Source: Deltaproteobacteria bacterium
GTDB taxonomy: Bacteria > Desulfobacterota > Desulfobacteria > Desulfobacterales > JAFDMD01
Length of the DNA: 64,000 nt
Assembly: GCA_019306065.1 (NCBI GenBank)
Contig: JAFDMF010000008.1
Coordinates: 90,430-154,429 of the forward strand
Direction of reading: 5' to 3'
Position numbers and translations under genes: made by a program. Positions within the stretch are counted from its first letter, which is position 1. Each line of letters opens with the position of its first letter. Shown in pieces: positions 9,227 through 18,300 of the stretch. The notes under the pieces are model-generated. The model saw only the letters and a program-made list of their open reading frames with translations, did no database searches and was not told the origin of the DNA.

Positions 9227-9252
9227 AGACATTGCCATTGCAACGTCTCTAC
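9223..9252. terminator. Hairpin GTAGAGAC...GTCTCTAC at 3' end of the 160-aa gene
   Basis: Inverted repeat GTAGAGACattGC / GCaacGTCTCTAC; convergent genes on both sides. Confidence 0.5.
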
Positions 9253-9288
9253 TTTATAACTTTGTATGAAAGTAAAAAGCGGTTTTTT

Positions 9289-10953
9289 TTATGATGATTT
9301 ATTAGGCATTATTTTAATAATCTGACCTATATACAACAGGGTTGTCGAAAGATTATTTATATCCTGTATCTTTTTAGCGGTTGTTTTGTAGCGTCTTGCA
9401 AGATTCCATAAAGAATCGCCTTGTTTAACTTTATATGAAAAAGATGTTCCGCCTCCTTTTGAAGATTTTTGATAAAAAACCGCATTAGAGCTCAGTATTT
9501 TTAACTTCATATTCGCAAATATTATATTATTTTTCTTGATATTATTAACCTTTTTAATACTTTTTACGCTTGTTTTATAACGTTTTGCAAGCGTAGAGAT
9601 AGTTTCGCCTCTTTTTACCTTGTGATATATAAATTTACTTTTACTCTTCTTTTTCCATTTTGCAGGAAGCCCTGAAACAGGTAAATTATCAATATTTGCA
9701 ATTAATAAATCTTTCTTTCCCAAAGGCATCCGTAAAGAATATTTTTTAGGAGGCAAAACTCCGTATATTAGCGCAGGATTCAATTTTTTCAAAACATCTT
9801 CGGAAACCGATATTAATTTGGCAATATTTTTTAATGAAGTCTGCTTATTAACGTCCGCTGTTTCATAAAAAAGAGGCATCGCCGGCATTACTTTATCCAA
9901 TCCGTAGCGCTTGGGATTTTTTACTATATGCAGCGTAGCCAAAAACCTCGGAACATATTCTGCGGTCTCGGGAGGCAATTTTTCATAAATCCCCCAAAAA
10001 TTATTCGTAGAGTCTACATTATGTCTTTCTATTATTCTAAGAAGTCTGCCTTCTCCGCAGTTATATGCCGCAAGAGCGGTTGACCAATCGCCGAAAATCT
10101 CATGAAGTTTTGCTAAATAAGAAATAGCCGCTTCAGTCGATTTAATAAAGTCAAGCCTCTCGTCTATATAAGTATTCCGTTTAAGACCGAAGTTATTTCC
10201 TGTAGAGGGTATAAACTGCCATAAACCAAGAGCTTTTGCGGGAGAAAGCGCTTTTACGTTAAATCCGCTTTCTACAAGCGGGAGCCAAGACAACTCTTCC
10301 GGTAAGCCTGCATCTCTTAACATTTTTACTATTTGAGGACGATACTTACCCGCTCTTTTATAAGCCCTTATAAAAAAATTTTTATATCCTCCTTTGGTAA
10401 AAAGGTCTATCTCTTTTTGAACATACCTATTCATAATTACGGGTATTACATCTCTTTTTCCGTCGGCGTAAGGTTTTTCGATAGAAGGCATTTTGGAAGA
10501 ATAAATATCCATAATACGTTTTGAAATCCAAAAAGTTAACTCCTTTTTCTGACGAGAGGCTTCAGGAACATCTTCCATATTCACCTCGGTTATAAGAGAA
10601 TAGGCTTTATCCAAAGTTTTCAAAGCCTGTTCAACTTTCCCTTTTTCCCATAAACTTTCGGCAGTTTCACAGAGATTCAAAGCATCGTTAAATAGCGATT
10701 TAATAGCAGGGTCAACATCCTCATAATCGCCGGCAATATCTTCGGAAGAATCGTCAAACCTTTGCTCATCTTCAAAAAATTCTTCACCGTAAATTTTATT
10801 ATAATAAGAATGATAAGAACTTTCAGGTTGCTGTAAACAACCGCAAATAAACAACAAAATAAAACCAAAAACCGTTATTTTCGATAAATTGTATAAATAA
10901 GTCATTAAATAACCTCTTATGATTTTTATATAGCATCTAGTATTCTTTGACAA
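9289..10953 (-). CDS. mltD: Membrane-bound lytic murein transglycosylase D-like, two LysM domains
   Basis: Lipoprotein start (FICGCLQQ), LPLVESGFNVKALSPAKALGLWQFIPSTG SLT motif, two YKVKQGDSLWNLARRYKT-type LysM repeats. Confidence 0.92.
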   Translation of the reverse strand: MSKNTRCYIKIIRGYLMTYLYNLSKITVFGFILLFICGCLQQPESSYHSYYNKIYGEEFFEDEQRFDDSSEDIAGDYEDVDPAIKSLFNDALNLCETAESLWEKGKVEQALKTLDKAYSLITEVNMEDVPEASRQKKELTFWISKRIMDIYSSKMPSIEKPYADGKRDVIPVIMNRYVQKEIDLFTKGGYKNFFIRAYKRAGKYRPQIVKMLRDAGLPEELSWLPLVESGFNVKALSPAKALGLWQFIPSTGNNFGLKRNTYIDERLDFIKSTEAAISYLAKLHEIFGDWSTALAAYNCGEGRLLRIIERHNVDSTNNFWGIYEKLPPETAEYVPRFLATLHIVKNPKRYGLDKVMPAMPLFYETADVNKQTSLKNIAKLISVSEDVLKKLNPALIYGVLPPKKYSLRMPLGKKDLLIANIDNLPVSGLPAKWKKKSKSKFIYHKVKRGETISTLAKRYKTSVKSIKKVNNIKKNNIIFANMKLKILSSNAVFYQKSSKGGGTSFSYKVKQGDSLWNLARRYKTTAKKIQDINNLSTTLLYIGQIIKIMPNKSS

Positions 10954-11192
10954 AATGTTTTCTAATAATAAAATATTTCATATTTGTCAAGAACGTATGG
11001 CAACTAACCACCTTTTTTTATTATAAAATAAAATCTTGACGCTACAGAAAAATCTAACAATTTTATATAAAAATATCTATTATAAAAACAAATAGTTATC
11101 CGCATTGACTATAAACCGTAACTCTTATATAATGAATCTATATTATTTTTGCCAATTCCGGCAGATAAAAATAAAATCGGGAGAATCTCATA

Positions 11193-13751
11193 ATGATAAG
11201 CCTTACTTTAAACGGCAAAAAAATAAACTATTCCGGCAAAAAAGATTTAAAGCTTATAAACTGGATTAGAGATATACAAAAAATAAAAAGCGTAAAAGAC
11301 GGCTGTTCCGGTCAGGGAGTCTGCGGGGCATGTTTGGTTGAAATAGATGGCAGAGCAAAACTTGCATGTTCCGTATCTATGGAAAAACTTCAAAGCGCCA
11401 ACATTTTAACCCTCGACGGATTTCCTACGAAAATAAAACTTGCTTTGGGAAAAGCATTTGTAGCCGCAGGAGCGGTTCAATGCGGATTCTGCTCCTCTGG
11501 AATGCTTTCGCGCGCAAAAATATTATTAGACAAAAATCCTAATCCGAGCAGAGAAGATATAACAAAAGCGATAAAACCGAATCTATGCAGATGCACAGGC
11601 TATGTAAAAATAATAGACGCAATACTTCTTGCCGCAAAAACCATCAGAGAAAACAAAGATATAAGCTTTGAAAAACATAGTATCGGCTCTTCCGCTCCCA
11701 AATATCAAGGCGTAAAAAAAGCGCTCGGAACATCCGAGTTTACAGACGATATAGAGTTTGACGGCATGCTTCATTCGGCTTTATGCTTTACCGAACATCC
11801 GCGCGCAAAAATATTAAGCATAAATACCGCCGCGGCGGAATCGATGTCAGGAGTAGTGAAAATCTTAACCGCAAAGGATGTTCCCGGCAAAAGATATTTA
11901 GGGGTTATAGTAAAAGATTGGCCCATCTACATTGCCCAAGGGGAAACTACCCGATACATAGGAGACGTATTAGCCTGCGTTGTAGCCGAATCCGAAAAAA
12001 AAGCGCAAGCAGCCGTTAAATCAATAAAAGTAACATACAAAGTCTATGAGCCGATTACGGACCCCAAAAAATCGATTGAAAGCAATATCAAAATACACCC
12101 CGGCGGAAACATATTAAAAGAATCGAATATATGCTACGGAAAAAATATCCGACAGGTTTTTGAGACCTCCGAATATGTAGTATCCGAAACATTTCAAACC
12201 CAAAGAGTTGAACACGCATTTTTGGAAACCGAAACCGGAGTGGCAACATACGAAAATGACATAATAACCGTCTATTCTCAGTCTCAGGGCATATATGAAG
12301 ATAGACATCAACTAGCCGAAATGCTTAACATAGAGGAAAAAAAAGTAAACATCAAACTTATTGCCGCAGGAGGCGCTTTCGGCGGCAAAGAAGACCTTAC
12401 GGTTCAAGGACACGCAGCATTGGCGACTTATCATCTTAAAAAGCCGGTTAAAGTAAAATTAAACCGCTTTGAATCAATTAAAATGCACCCCAAAAGACAT
12501 CCAATGCAAATGGAATACAAACTGTCTGCCGACAAAGAAGGCAAATTCACGGGACTTTATGCAAGAATCATAGGAGACACAGGCGCATACGCCTCCATGG
12601 GAGGACCTGTTACCGAAAGAGCCGCAACCCATGCGGGAGGCGCATACTACATTCCGAACATAGACGTAAAATCTATGGCGGTTTACACAAACAATCCAGT
12701 ATGCGGGGCAATGCGCGGTTTTGGGGTTAATCAGGTTACCTTTGCAATAGAAAGCCTTATAGATCAACTATGCGAACAAGGCGGGTTCAATAGATGGGAA
12801 ATAAGATACAAAAACGCTTTGGATAAAGGATTAACAACTACAAGCGGGCACAAACTAAGAAAAGAAACAGGCTTAAAAAAAGCCCTGCTTACGCTTAAAG
12901 AAGAATATAAAAAATCCGAATCGGCAGGAATAGCATGCGCTATTAAAAACTGCGGATTAGGCAATGGCATACCGGAGATAAGCCGCGTAAAAATTAAAAT
13001 ATCCGAAAACGAAAAAATAAGCATACTGCACGGCTGGAGCGAAATGGGGCAAGGAATAGACACGGTTTTAATACAAATGCTATGTCAGCATCTTCAATTA
13101 AAAGACACTTCAAAAATAGAAGTTATAGTAGCCACCGAAAACGAAACTACAGGCGGCTCCACCACAGCAAGCCGAGGAACATTCCTTGCGGGCAAAGCAT
13201 TATTACTCGCTGGAGATAAACTCAAAAAAGAGATGAAAAAAAATACCATAAAAAAGCTTGCAGGCAAAACATATACGGGAGAATACATATGCGACTGGAC
13301 AACGCCGGCTGATTTTGACGGCGAAGTAATAAGCCATTTTGCTTACAGCTTTGCAGTTCAGATGGCAATACTTACAAAGCAAGGTAAAATCAAAAAAATC
13401 AAGGCGATTCACGACAGCGGCAAAGTAGTAAATAAAAAACTCTTTGAAGGGCAAATCGAAGGAGGCATAGCAATGGGTTTGGGTTATGCGCTTACCGAAT
13501 CGCTTCCTACGGATAAAGGCAAAATAATAAACGATAAATTCGGCAGACTCGGACTGCTACGCGCATCCGATATCCCCGAAATAGAAGTAATATCTACTGA
13601 AATATATGACATAGACGCTCCATTCGGCGCAAAAGGGGTAGGTGAAATAGCGTGCATTCCTACAGCGCCGGCAGTAGCCTCCGCTTACAGAAAATTCGAC
13701 GGAAAAAAACGAACAAAGCTTCCGCTAACGCCGATAACAAAAAAGCTTTAA
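11193..13751 (+). CDS. mop: Molybdenum aldehyde oxidoreductase (MOP-type): 2Fe-2S domains fused to molybdopterin domain
   Basis: CSGQGVCGACLVEI and CGFCSSGMLSRAK...NLCRCTGYVKI; AAGGAFGGKEDLTVQ; GVGEIACIPTAPAV. Confidence 0.92.
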   Translation: MISLTLNGKKINYSGKKDLKLINWIRDIQKIKSVKDGCSGQGVCGACLVEIDGRAKLACSVSMEKLQSANILTLDGFPTKIKLALGKAFVAAGAVQCGFCSSGMLSRAKILLDKNPNPSREDITKAIKPNLCRCTGYVKIIDAILLAAKTIRENKDISFEKHSIGSSAPKYQGVKKALGTSEFTDDIEFDGMLHSALCFTEHPRAKILSINTAAAESMSGVVKILTAKDVPGKRYLGVIVKDWPIYIAQGETTRYIGDVLACVVAESEKKAQAAVKSIKVTYKVYEPITDPKKSIESNIKIHPGGNILKESNICYGKNIRQVFETSEYVVSETFQTQRVEHAFLETETGVATYENDIITVYSQSQGIYEDRHQLAEMLNIEEKKVNIKLIAAGGAFGGKEDLTVQGHAALATYHLKKPVKVKLNRFESIKMHPKRHPMQMEYKLSADKEGKFTGLYARIIGDTGAYASMGGPVTERAATHAGGAYYIPNIDVKSMAVYTNNPVCGAMRGFGVNQVTFAIESLIDQLCEQGGFNRWEIRYKNALDKGLTTTSGHKLRKETGLKKALLTLKEEYKKSESAGIACAIKNCGLGNGIPEISRVKIKISENEKISILHGWSEMGQGIDTVLIQMLCQHLQLKDTSKIEVIVATENETTGGSTTASRGTFLAGKALLLAGDKLKKEMKKNTIKKLAGKTYTGEYICDWTTPADFDGEVISHFAYSFAVQMAILTKQGKIKKIKAIHDSGKVVNKKLFEGQIEGGIAMGLGYALTESLPTDKGKIINDKFGRLGLLRASDIPEIEVISTEIYDIDAPFGAKGVGEIACIPTAPAVASAYRKFDGKKRTKLPLTPITKKL

Positions 13752-13782
13752 CTTTCCGAGATTTAAAAAATTCTTCGCTATA

Positions 13783-14110
13783 TATGTTACGCAAAGGATT
13801 TGCCGGTTGAAAAGCTTAAAAAAATAGCTGCGGAAAACCTTAACAAACGCTGAGAGGGGGTAATTATGACATTAGCCGAAAAACTTATTAGTCAGGGGAA
13901 AAAAAAGGAATAAAACAAGGCTTATCTCAAGGGATGTCGCAAGGAATGCAGCGGGCTATAATTGATATTTTGGAAAACCGCTTAAATTCGGTTGACAAAC
14001 AAATTCTGAATTCATTAACCAAAATAGAAAATTTTGACAAATTAATATCTATAGCAAAACTGGCTGCTTTGGTTAATTCGTCGGAGGAATTAAATATTAT
14101 TCTAAATTAA
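13783..14110 (+). pseudogene. Remnant of Rpn/PD-(D/E)XK transposase-like nuclease C-terminus
   Basis: Fragments YAKDLPVEKLKKIAAENLNKR* / MTLAEKLISQGKKKE* / GIKQGLSQGMSQGMQRAIIDILENRLNSVDKQILNSLTKIENFDKLISIAKLAALVNSSEELNIILN; stop plus frameshift. Confidence 0.65.
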
Positions 14111-14124
14111 AAAAACAGATAAGA

Positions 14125-14153
14125 AGAAATTTCTCGCTTCGCTCGACAGGACA
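14125..14153. repeat. Family A repeat arm
   Basis: gaaatttctcgcttcgctcgacaggaca. Confidence 0.5.
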
Positions 14154-14203
14154 GGATAATAACGATTAGAACTGATATTCAAACACAAAAAAAGAAAAAA
14201 GAT

Positions 14204-17200
14204 ATGAAATTTATAGCAGACTTCCACATACACTCCAAATATTCGATGGCTACCGCAAAAAACCTTGATCTTGAAAACCTATATATATCCGCTTCTCAAA
14301 AAGGGATAGACATAGTAGGAACAGGCGATTTTACGCATCCGGCTTGGTTTGCGGAAATAGAAAAAAAATTAATATATGACGAAAACGGACTTTTAACATT
14401 AAGGGAAGATATAAAAAAAGAATGCGATACATACATCCCGCAAACCTGCAAACGAGACGTAAAATTTGTATTAACCTCGGAGATAAGCTCCATTTATAAA
14501 AAAAACGGCAAAACAAGAAAAAACCACAATCTAATTTTTGCGGCGGACCTTACGCAGGCAAAAGAGATAAACAGACGTCTTGATAAAATAGGAAACATAA
14601 AATCGGACGGCAGACCGATATTAGGGCTTGACGCAAAAAACCTGTTGGAAATAATCTTGGAAGTAGGAAAAGAAAACTTTTTGGTTCCGGCTCATATATG
14701 GACGCCTTGGTTTTCTCTTTTTGGCTCAAAATCCGGTTTTGATTCCATACAAGAATGCTTTGAAGATTTAACCGAACATATATTTGCTCTTGAAACAGGC
14801 TTATCATCGGATCCGGCTATGAACAGACTTGTTTCGGATCTGGACAAATATACCCTAATATCCAACTCAGACGCTCATTCTCCGGCAAAACTCGGAAGAG
14901 AAGCAAACCTTTTTGATACGGAAAAAACGTATAAAAAAATAAAAGAGGCGATGAAAAGCGGAGATAAAAAAAAATTCTTAGGCACATTGGAATTTTTTCC
15001 GGAAGAAGGCAAATACCACTTTGACGGACATAGAAAATGCGGCGTAAGCCTTCATCCGAACGATACAAAACTCCATAACAACTTGTGCCCTGTATGCGGC
15101 GAACCGCTTACGCTCGGCGTATTACACAGAGTAAACGATCTTGCCGACATAGCCAAAGCCGAAAAAAGAGACATAAGCAAATTTCCTTCTTATTACAGCA
15201 TAATACCCCTTATAAATATAATATCTTCAATACTGCAAATGGGCGCGGGTTCAAAAAAAGCGCTTTTAACATACAACAAAGCTATAGAAACTCTGGGGAA
15301 CGAATTTTTAATACTAAATACCCTAACAAAAGAAGATATAGAAAAAGCTAACATTCCGCTATTGGCAGACGCCATAGAAAAGGTCAGAAACAACAAAGTT
15401 ATTCTTATACCCGGATACGACGGCGAATACGGCAGAATAAAAATTTTTGACGAAGAAGAAAGAAAGAGGCTGCTGCGCCAAAAAAGCCTCTTTATAATAG
15501 AGGCGAAAAAAAAAGAAAAAGCTATTACTCCTTCTTTCAAAAAAGAAAAAAAACCGAATGTAAACCCGCCAAAGCGCCAAAAAACCGAAACCTTAAACAG
15601 CTTGCAGCAAAAAGCGGTGGAACAAGATAATATCAATCTGCTTATAACAGCCGGCCCAGGAACAGGTAAAACAAGAACAATAACCGAAAAAATAATCCGG
15701 CTTATAACCGAAAACAAAGCTTCATACCAACAGATACTTGCAATAACATTTACCGATAAAGCCGCAAATGAAATGAAAACAAGAATATCGGCATCAATAA
15801 AAGAGAAAAAAATGCCTCAAGTTACTACATTTCATTCCTTTTGCTTTAAATTTTTAAAAAATATAGACAAAAACAAAAATTACAAAATAATAAACGATTA
15901 CGAGAGAAAAAAAATCATTACAGACGCCATAAAAAAAGCTTCCGTAAAAGAGAAAAATATCCCCTCCGCCGAAAACATCTTTAACCTAATAAGCCGAGCA
16001 AAGCAAAATCTGTTAAAACCGCATCATAATCTTAGCGAACAGGCAATAGAAATTAGCGCCGAATCCTTATCAAAAATATATAACCAGTATCAAAAACTTC
16101 TAACTTTTTACAAAAGCTACGATTTTGACGATCTTATATTAAATACCGCGGCAATATTAACCGACGATGACCAGATAAAAAAAGAATACCAAAAAAAATT
16201 CAAATATATATTTATAGACGAATATCAGGATATAAATAAAGGAGAATACCAAATAATAAAATCTCTTGTATCGGATAACCGCGAAAACTCCATCATTGCA
16301 ATAGGAGACCCGAACCAGTCCATCTACGGCTTCAGGGGCGCGGACGCCTCATATTTCAAACATTTTACAAAAAATTTTCCCAATGCAAAAAGAATAACTC
16401 TAACCAAAAACTACCGCTTTCCAAATTACATATTAAAAGCCTCAAACCAAATCATCGAAAACCCCAATCTTGTATTTAATAATAACGAAACCGAAAAAGA
16501 GAAAAAAATAAAAATAATAAGCGCAAATTCCGAAAAAGCCGAAATAGAAGCAATAGCTAAAAAAATAGAAAACAGGATAGGCGGATACGGCTATTTTTCC
16601 ATAGATACAGGACGCGCCACAATATCTGCAAAAAGCTTAATGAGCTTTGCTGATTTTGCCGTTTTATACAGAACCAAATCCTTTGCAAAAAACATTGCCG
16701 AGATATTTGAAAAAAGAGGAATCCCTTATCAGATAGCTCAAAAAGAGGAAATATTATCTAAAAAAGGAATAAAAGAGATACTATCCTTTTTAAAAATAAT
16801 ACATCAAACCGCAATTTATGCGGATATAGAAAACATAGAAAAAATCATAAAACCGAACATAAAAAAAAACAGCATAGAAAAATTTAAAGAATGGAGCTAC
16901 AAAAACAACCTCCCGCCTAATGAAGCTATGGAAGCGGCAAAAATCCATCCAATAGCCAACATTACAAATACAGATCAGTTAAAACTATGCCAATTTTTCG
17001 ACAAAATAAAAAAATACAAAACAGCCGCAAAAAAATTATCCTTATCCGAACAAATAGAATATATAAAAAATATAAACCACATAAAAACAACAATAGAAGA
17101 AAAAAAAAACAGAAACCAAATCTATAAAAAAATACTTGCAACGGCAGATCAATCCGATAATAATATAAACATATTTTTTCGAAAAATCGCATCATTAAAA

Positions 17201-17581
17201 GATACTGATCTTTACAACGAACTTGCCGAAAAAGTAACCTTAATAACAATACATGCGGCAAAAGGGCTTGAATTTACAACAGTATTTATAGCGGGCTGCG
17301 AAGACGGCTACATACCCTTTAAAAACTTTCGGCGTTCTGATAATAACAATAACGAAGAAAAAAGACTCCTATACGTTGCTATGACCAGAGCAAAAGAGGC
17401 GCTTTATATTACCTACAGCAAAAAAAGAAAAATCTACGGAAAAATTACAAATCGAGTTATATCCCCTTTTATCCAACAAATAGACGACGGCTTAAAAGAG
17501 GAGGAAAACCCATGGACAGCTGTAAAAAAAAAAAAGAAAAAATATATACAGCAGGAAATAACCTTTAAAAACGGGTTGTAA
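14204..17581 (+). CDS. PHP phosphoesterase domain fused to UvrD/PcrA-type helicase
   Basis: N-term FIADFHIHSKYSMATAK, TGDFTHP, NSDAHSP; C-term ITAGPGTGKTRTI Walker A, IDEYQDIN, GDPNQSIYGFRGA, LTKNYR, VAMTRAKE. Confidence 0.92.
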   Translation: MKFIADFHIHSKYSMATAKNLDLENLYISASQKGIDIVGTGDFTHPAWFAEIEKKLIYDENGLLTLREDIKKECDTYIPQTCKRDVKFVLTSEISSIYKKNGKTRKNHNLIFAADLTQAKEINRRLDKIGNIKSDGRPILGLDAKNLLEIILEVGKENFLVPAHIWTPWFSLFGSKSGFDSIQECFEDLTEHIFALETGLSSDPAMNRLVSDLDKYTLISNSDAHSPAKLGREANLFDTEKTYKKIKEAMKSGDKKKFLGTLEFFPEEGKYHFDGHRKCGVSLHPNDTKLHNNLCPVCGEPLTLGVLHRVNDLADIAKAEKRDISKFPSYYSIIPLINIISSILQMGAGSKKALLTYNKAIETLGNEFLILNTLTKEDIEKANIPLLADAIEKVRNNKVILIPGYDGEYGRIKIFDEEERKRLLRQKSLFIIEAKKKEKAITPSFKKEKKPNVNPPKRQKTETLNSLQQKAVEQDNINLLITAGPGTGKTRTITEKIIRLITENKASYQQILAITFTDKAANEMKTRISASIKEKKMPQVTTFHSFCFKFLKNIDKNKNYKIINDYERKKIITDAIKKASVKEKNIPSAENIFNLISRAKQNLLKPHHNLSEQAIEISAESLSKIYNQYQKLLTFYKSYDFDDLILNTAAILTDDDQIKKEYQKKFKYIFIDEYQDINKGEYQIIKSLVSDNRENSIIAIGDPNQSIYGFRGADASYFKHFTKNFPNAKRITLTKNYRFPNYILKASNQIIENPNLVFNNNETEKEKKIKIISANSEKAEIEAIAKKIENRIGGYGYFSIDTGRATISAKSLMSFADFAVLYRTKSFAKNIAEIFEKRGIPYQIAQKEEILSKKGIKEILSFLKIIHQTAIYADIENIEKIIKPNIKKNSIEKFKEWSYKNNLPPNEAMEAAKIHPIANITNTDQLKLCQFFDKIKKYKTAAKKLSLSEQIEYIKNINHIKTTIEEKKNRNQIYKKILATADQSDNNINIFFRKIASLKDTDLYNELAEKVTLITIHAAKGLEFTTVFIAGCEDGYIPFKNFRRSDNNNNEEKRLLYVAMTRAKEALYITYSKKRKIYGKITNRVISPFIQQIDDGLKEEENPWTAVKKKKKKYIQQEITFKNGL

Positions 17582-17649
17582 TCTGATAATAATATTTTAA
17601 GCAATTTTAAAGCCGGACGCAAAAATAATACCCGTCTTCAATCTCAAGT

Positions 17650-17914
17650 TAATATAGCATTGCAAAAATACCTAATAGAGCAAATAACAACAAAGATAAC
17701 GGAACTAAAAAAAGCGAAAAAAGCTTTGGGGCGAAATACGGATACGATTACAACCGATTTTGCGAACAAATAACGGAAGATGAAAAATTCATAAATCATA
17801 TTGAAAAAATATAAACAAATTATGGGAAACAGATATGGCGGATTGGGAATTCTGCTATAAGGGAATAGAAAATCGGACAAAACAGCTTCGAAATATTTTG
17901 ATAACATTATAAAA
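17650..17914 (+). pseudogene. Decayed small antitoxin-like ORF
   Basis: Frames join as ITTKITELKKAKKALG / AKYGYDYNRFCEQITEDEKFINHIEKI* / NKLWETDMADWEFCYKGIENRTKQLRNILITL*; resembles small helical partner proteins but identity uncertain. Confidence 0.3.
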
Positions 17915-17968
17915 AAAAACTTGACACACAGATACATTAAGTATAGAAGCTATTCAACAAAACAGTGA

Positions 17969-18045
17969 TGCGGGGTGGAGCAGTCTGGTAGCTTGTCGGG
18001 CTCATAACCCGAAGGTCGCAGGTTCAAATCCTGTCCCCGCTACCA
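17969..18045 (+). tRNA. Initiator tRNA-fMet (CAT), CCA encoded
   Basis: TGCGGGGTGGAGCAGTCTGGTAGCTTGTCGGGCTCATAACCCGAAGGTCGCAGGTTCAAATCCTGTCCCCGCTACCA; GGG/CCC anticodon-stem pairs and unpaired 1-72 position. Confidence 0.96.
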
Positions 18046-18300
18046 ATCCTTATCAAACAAATCCAAAATATTATCCTTCCATAAAAACCGAATAAGCAAA
18101 TTTTTATCACGTCATTGATTACATAGGGCGTGTCATCGTTACTTTTGGCAATGTACAGTTTATTTTTACCTATTTGAACCTTACTTTTACTCTCTGTTGA
18201 TAATAGCAATCATAATATAATTTAAATTTTTTAATAATACGACTTCTTCTTTGAGGAATTGATTTGAAAACTATAGAGGAAGGTATGCAATAGTCTTTTA

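Noticed and set aside
11583-13454. Antisense ORFs within mop (and similar shadow ORFs inside carB, valS, PHP-UvrD and others)
   Set aside because: Opposite-strand frames of strongly coding genes; no recognisable domains.
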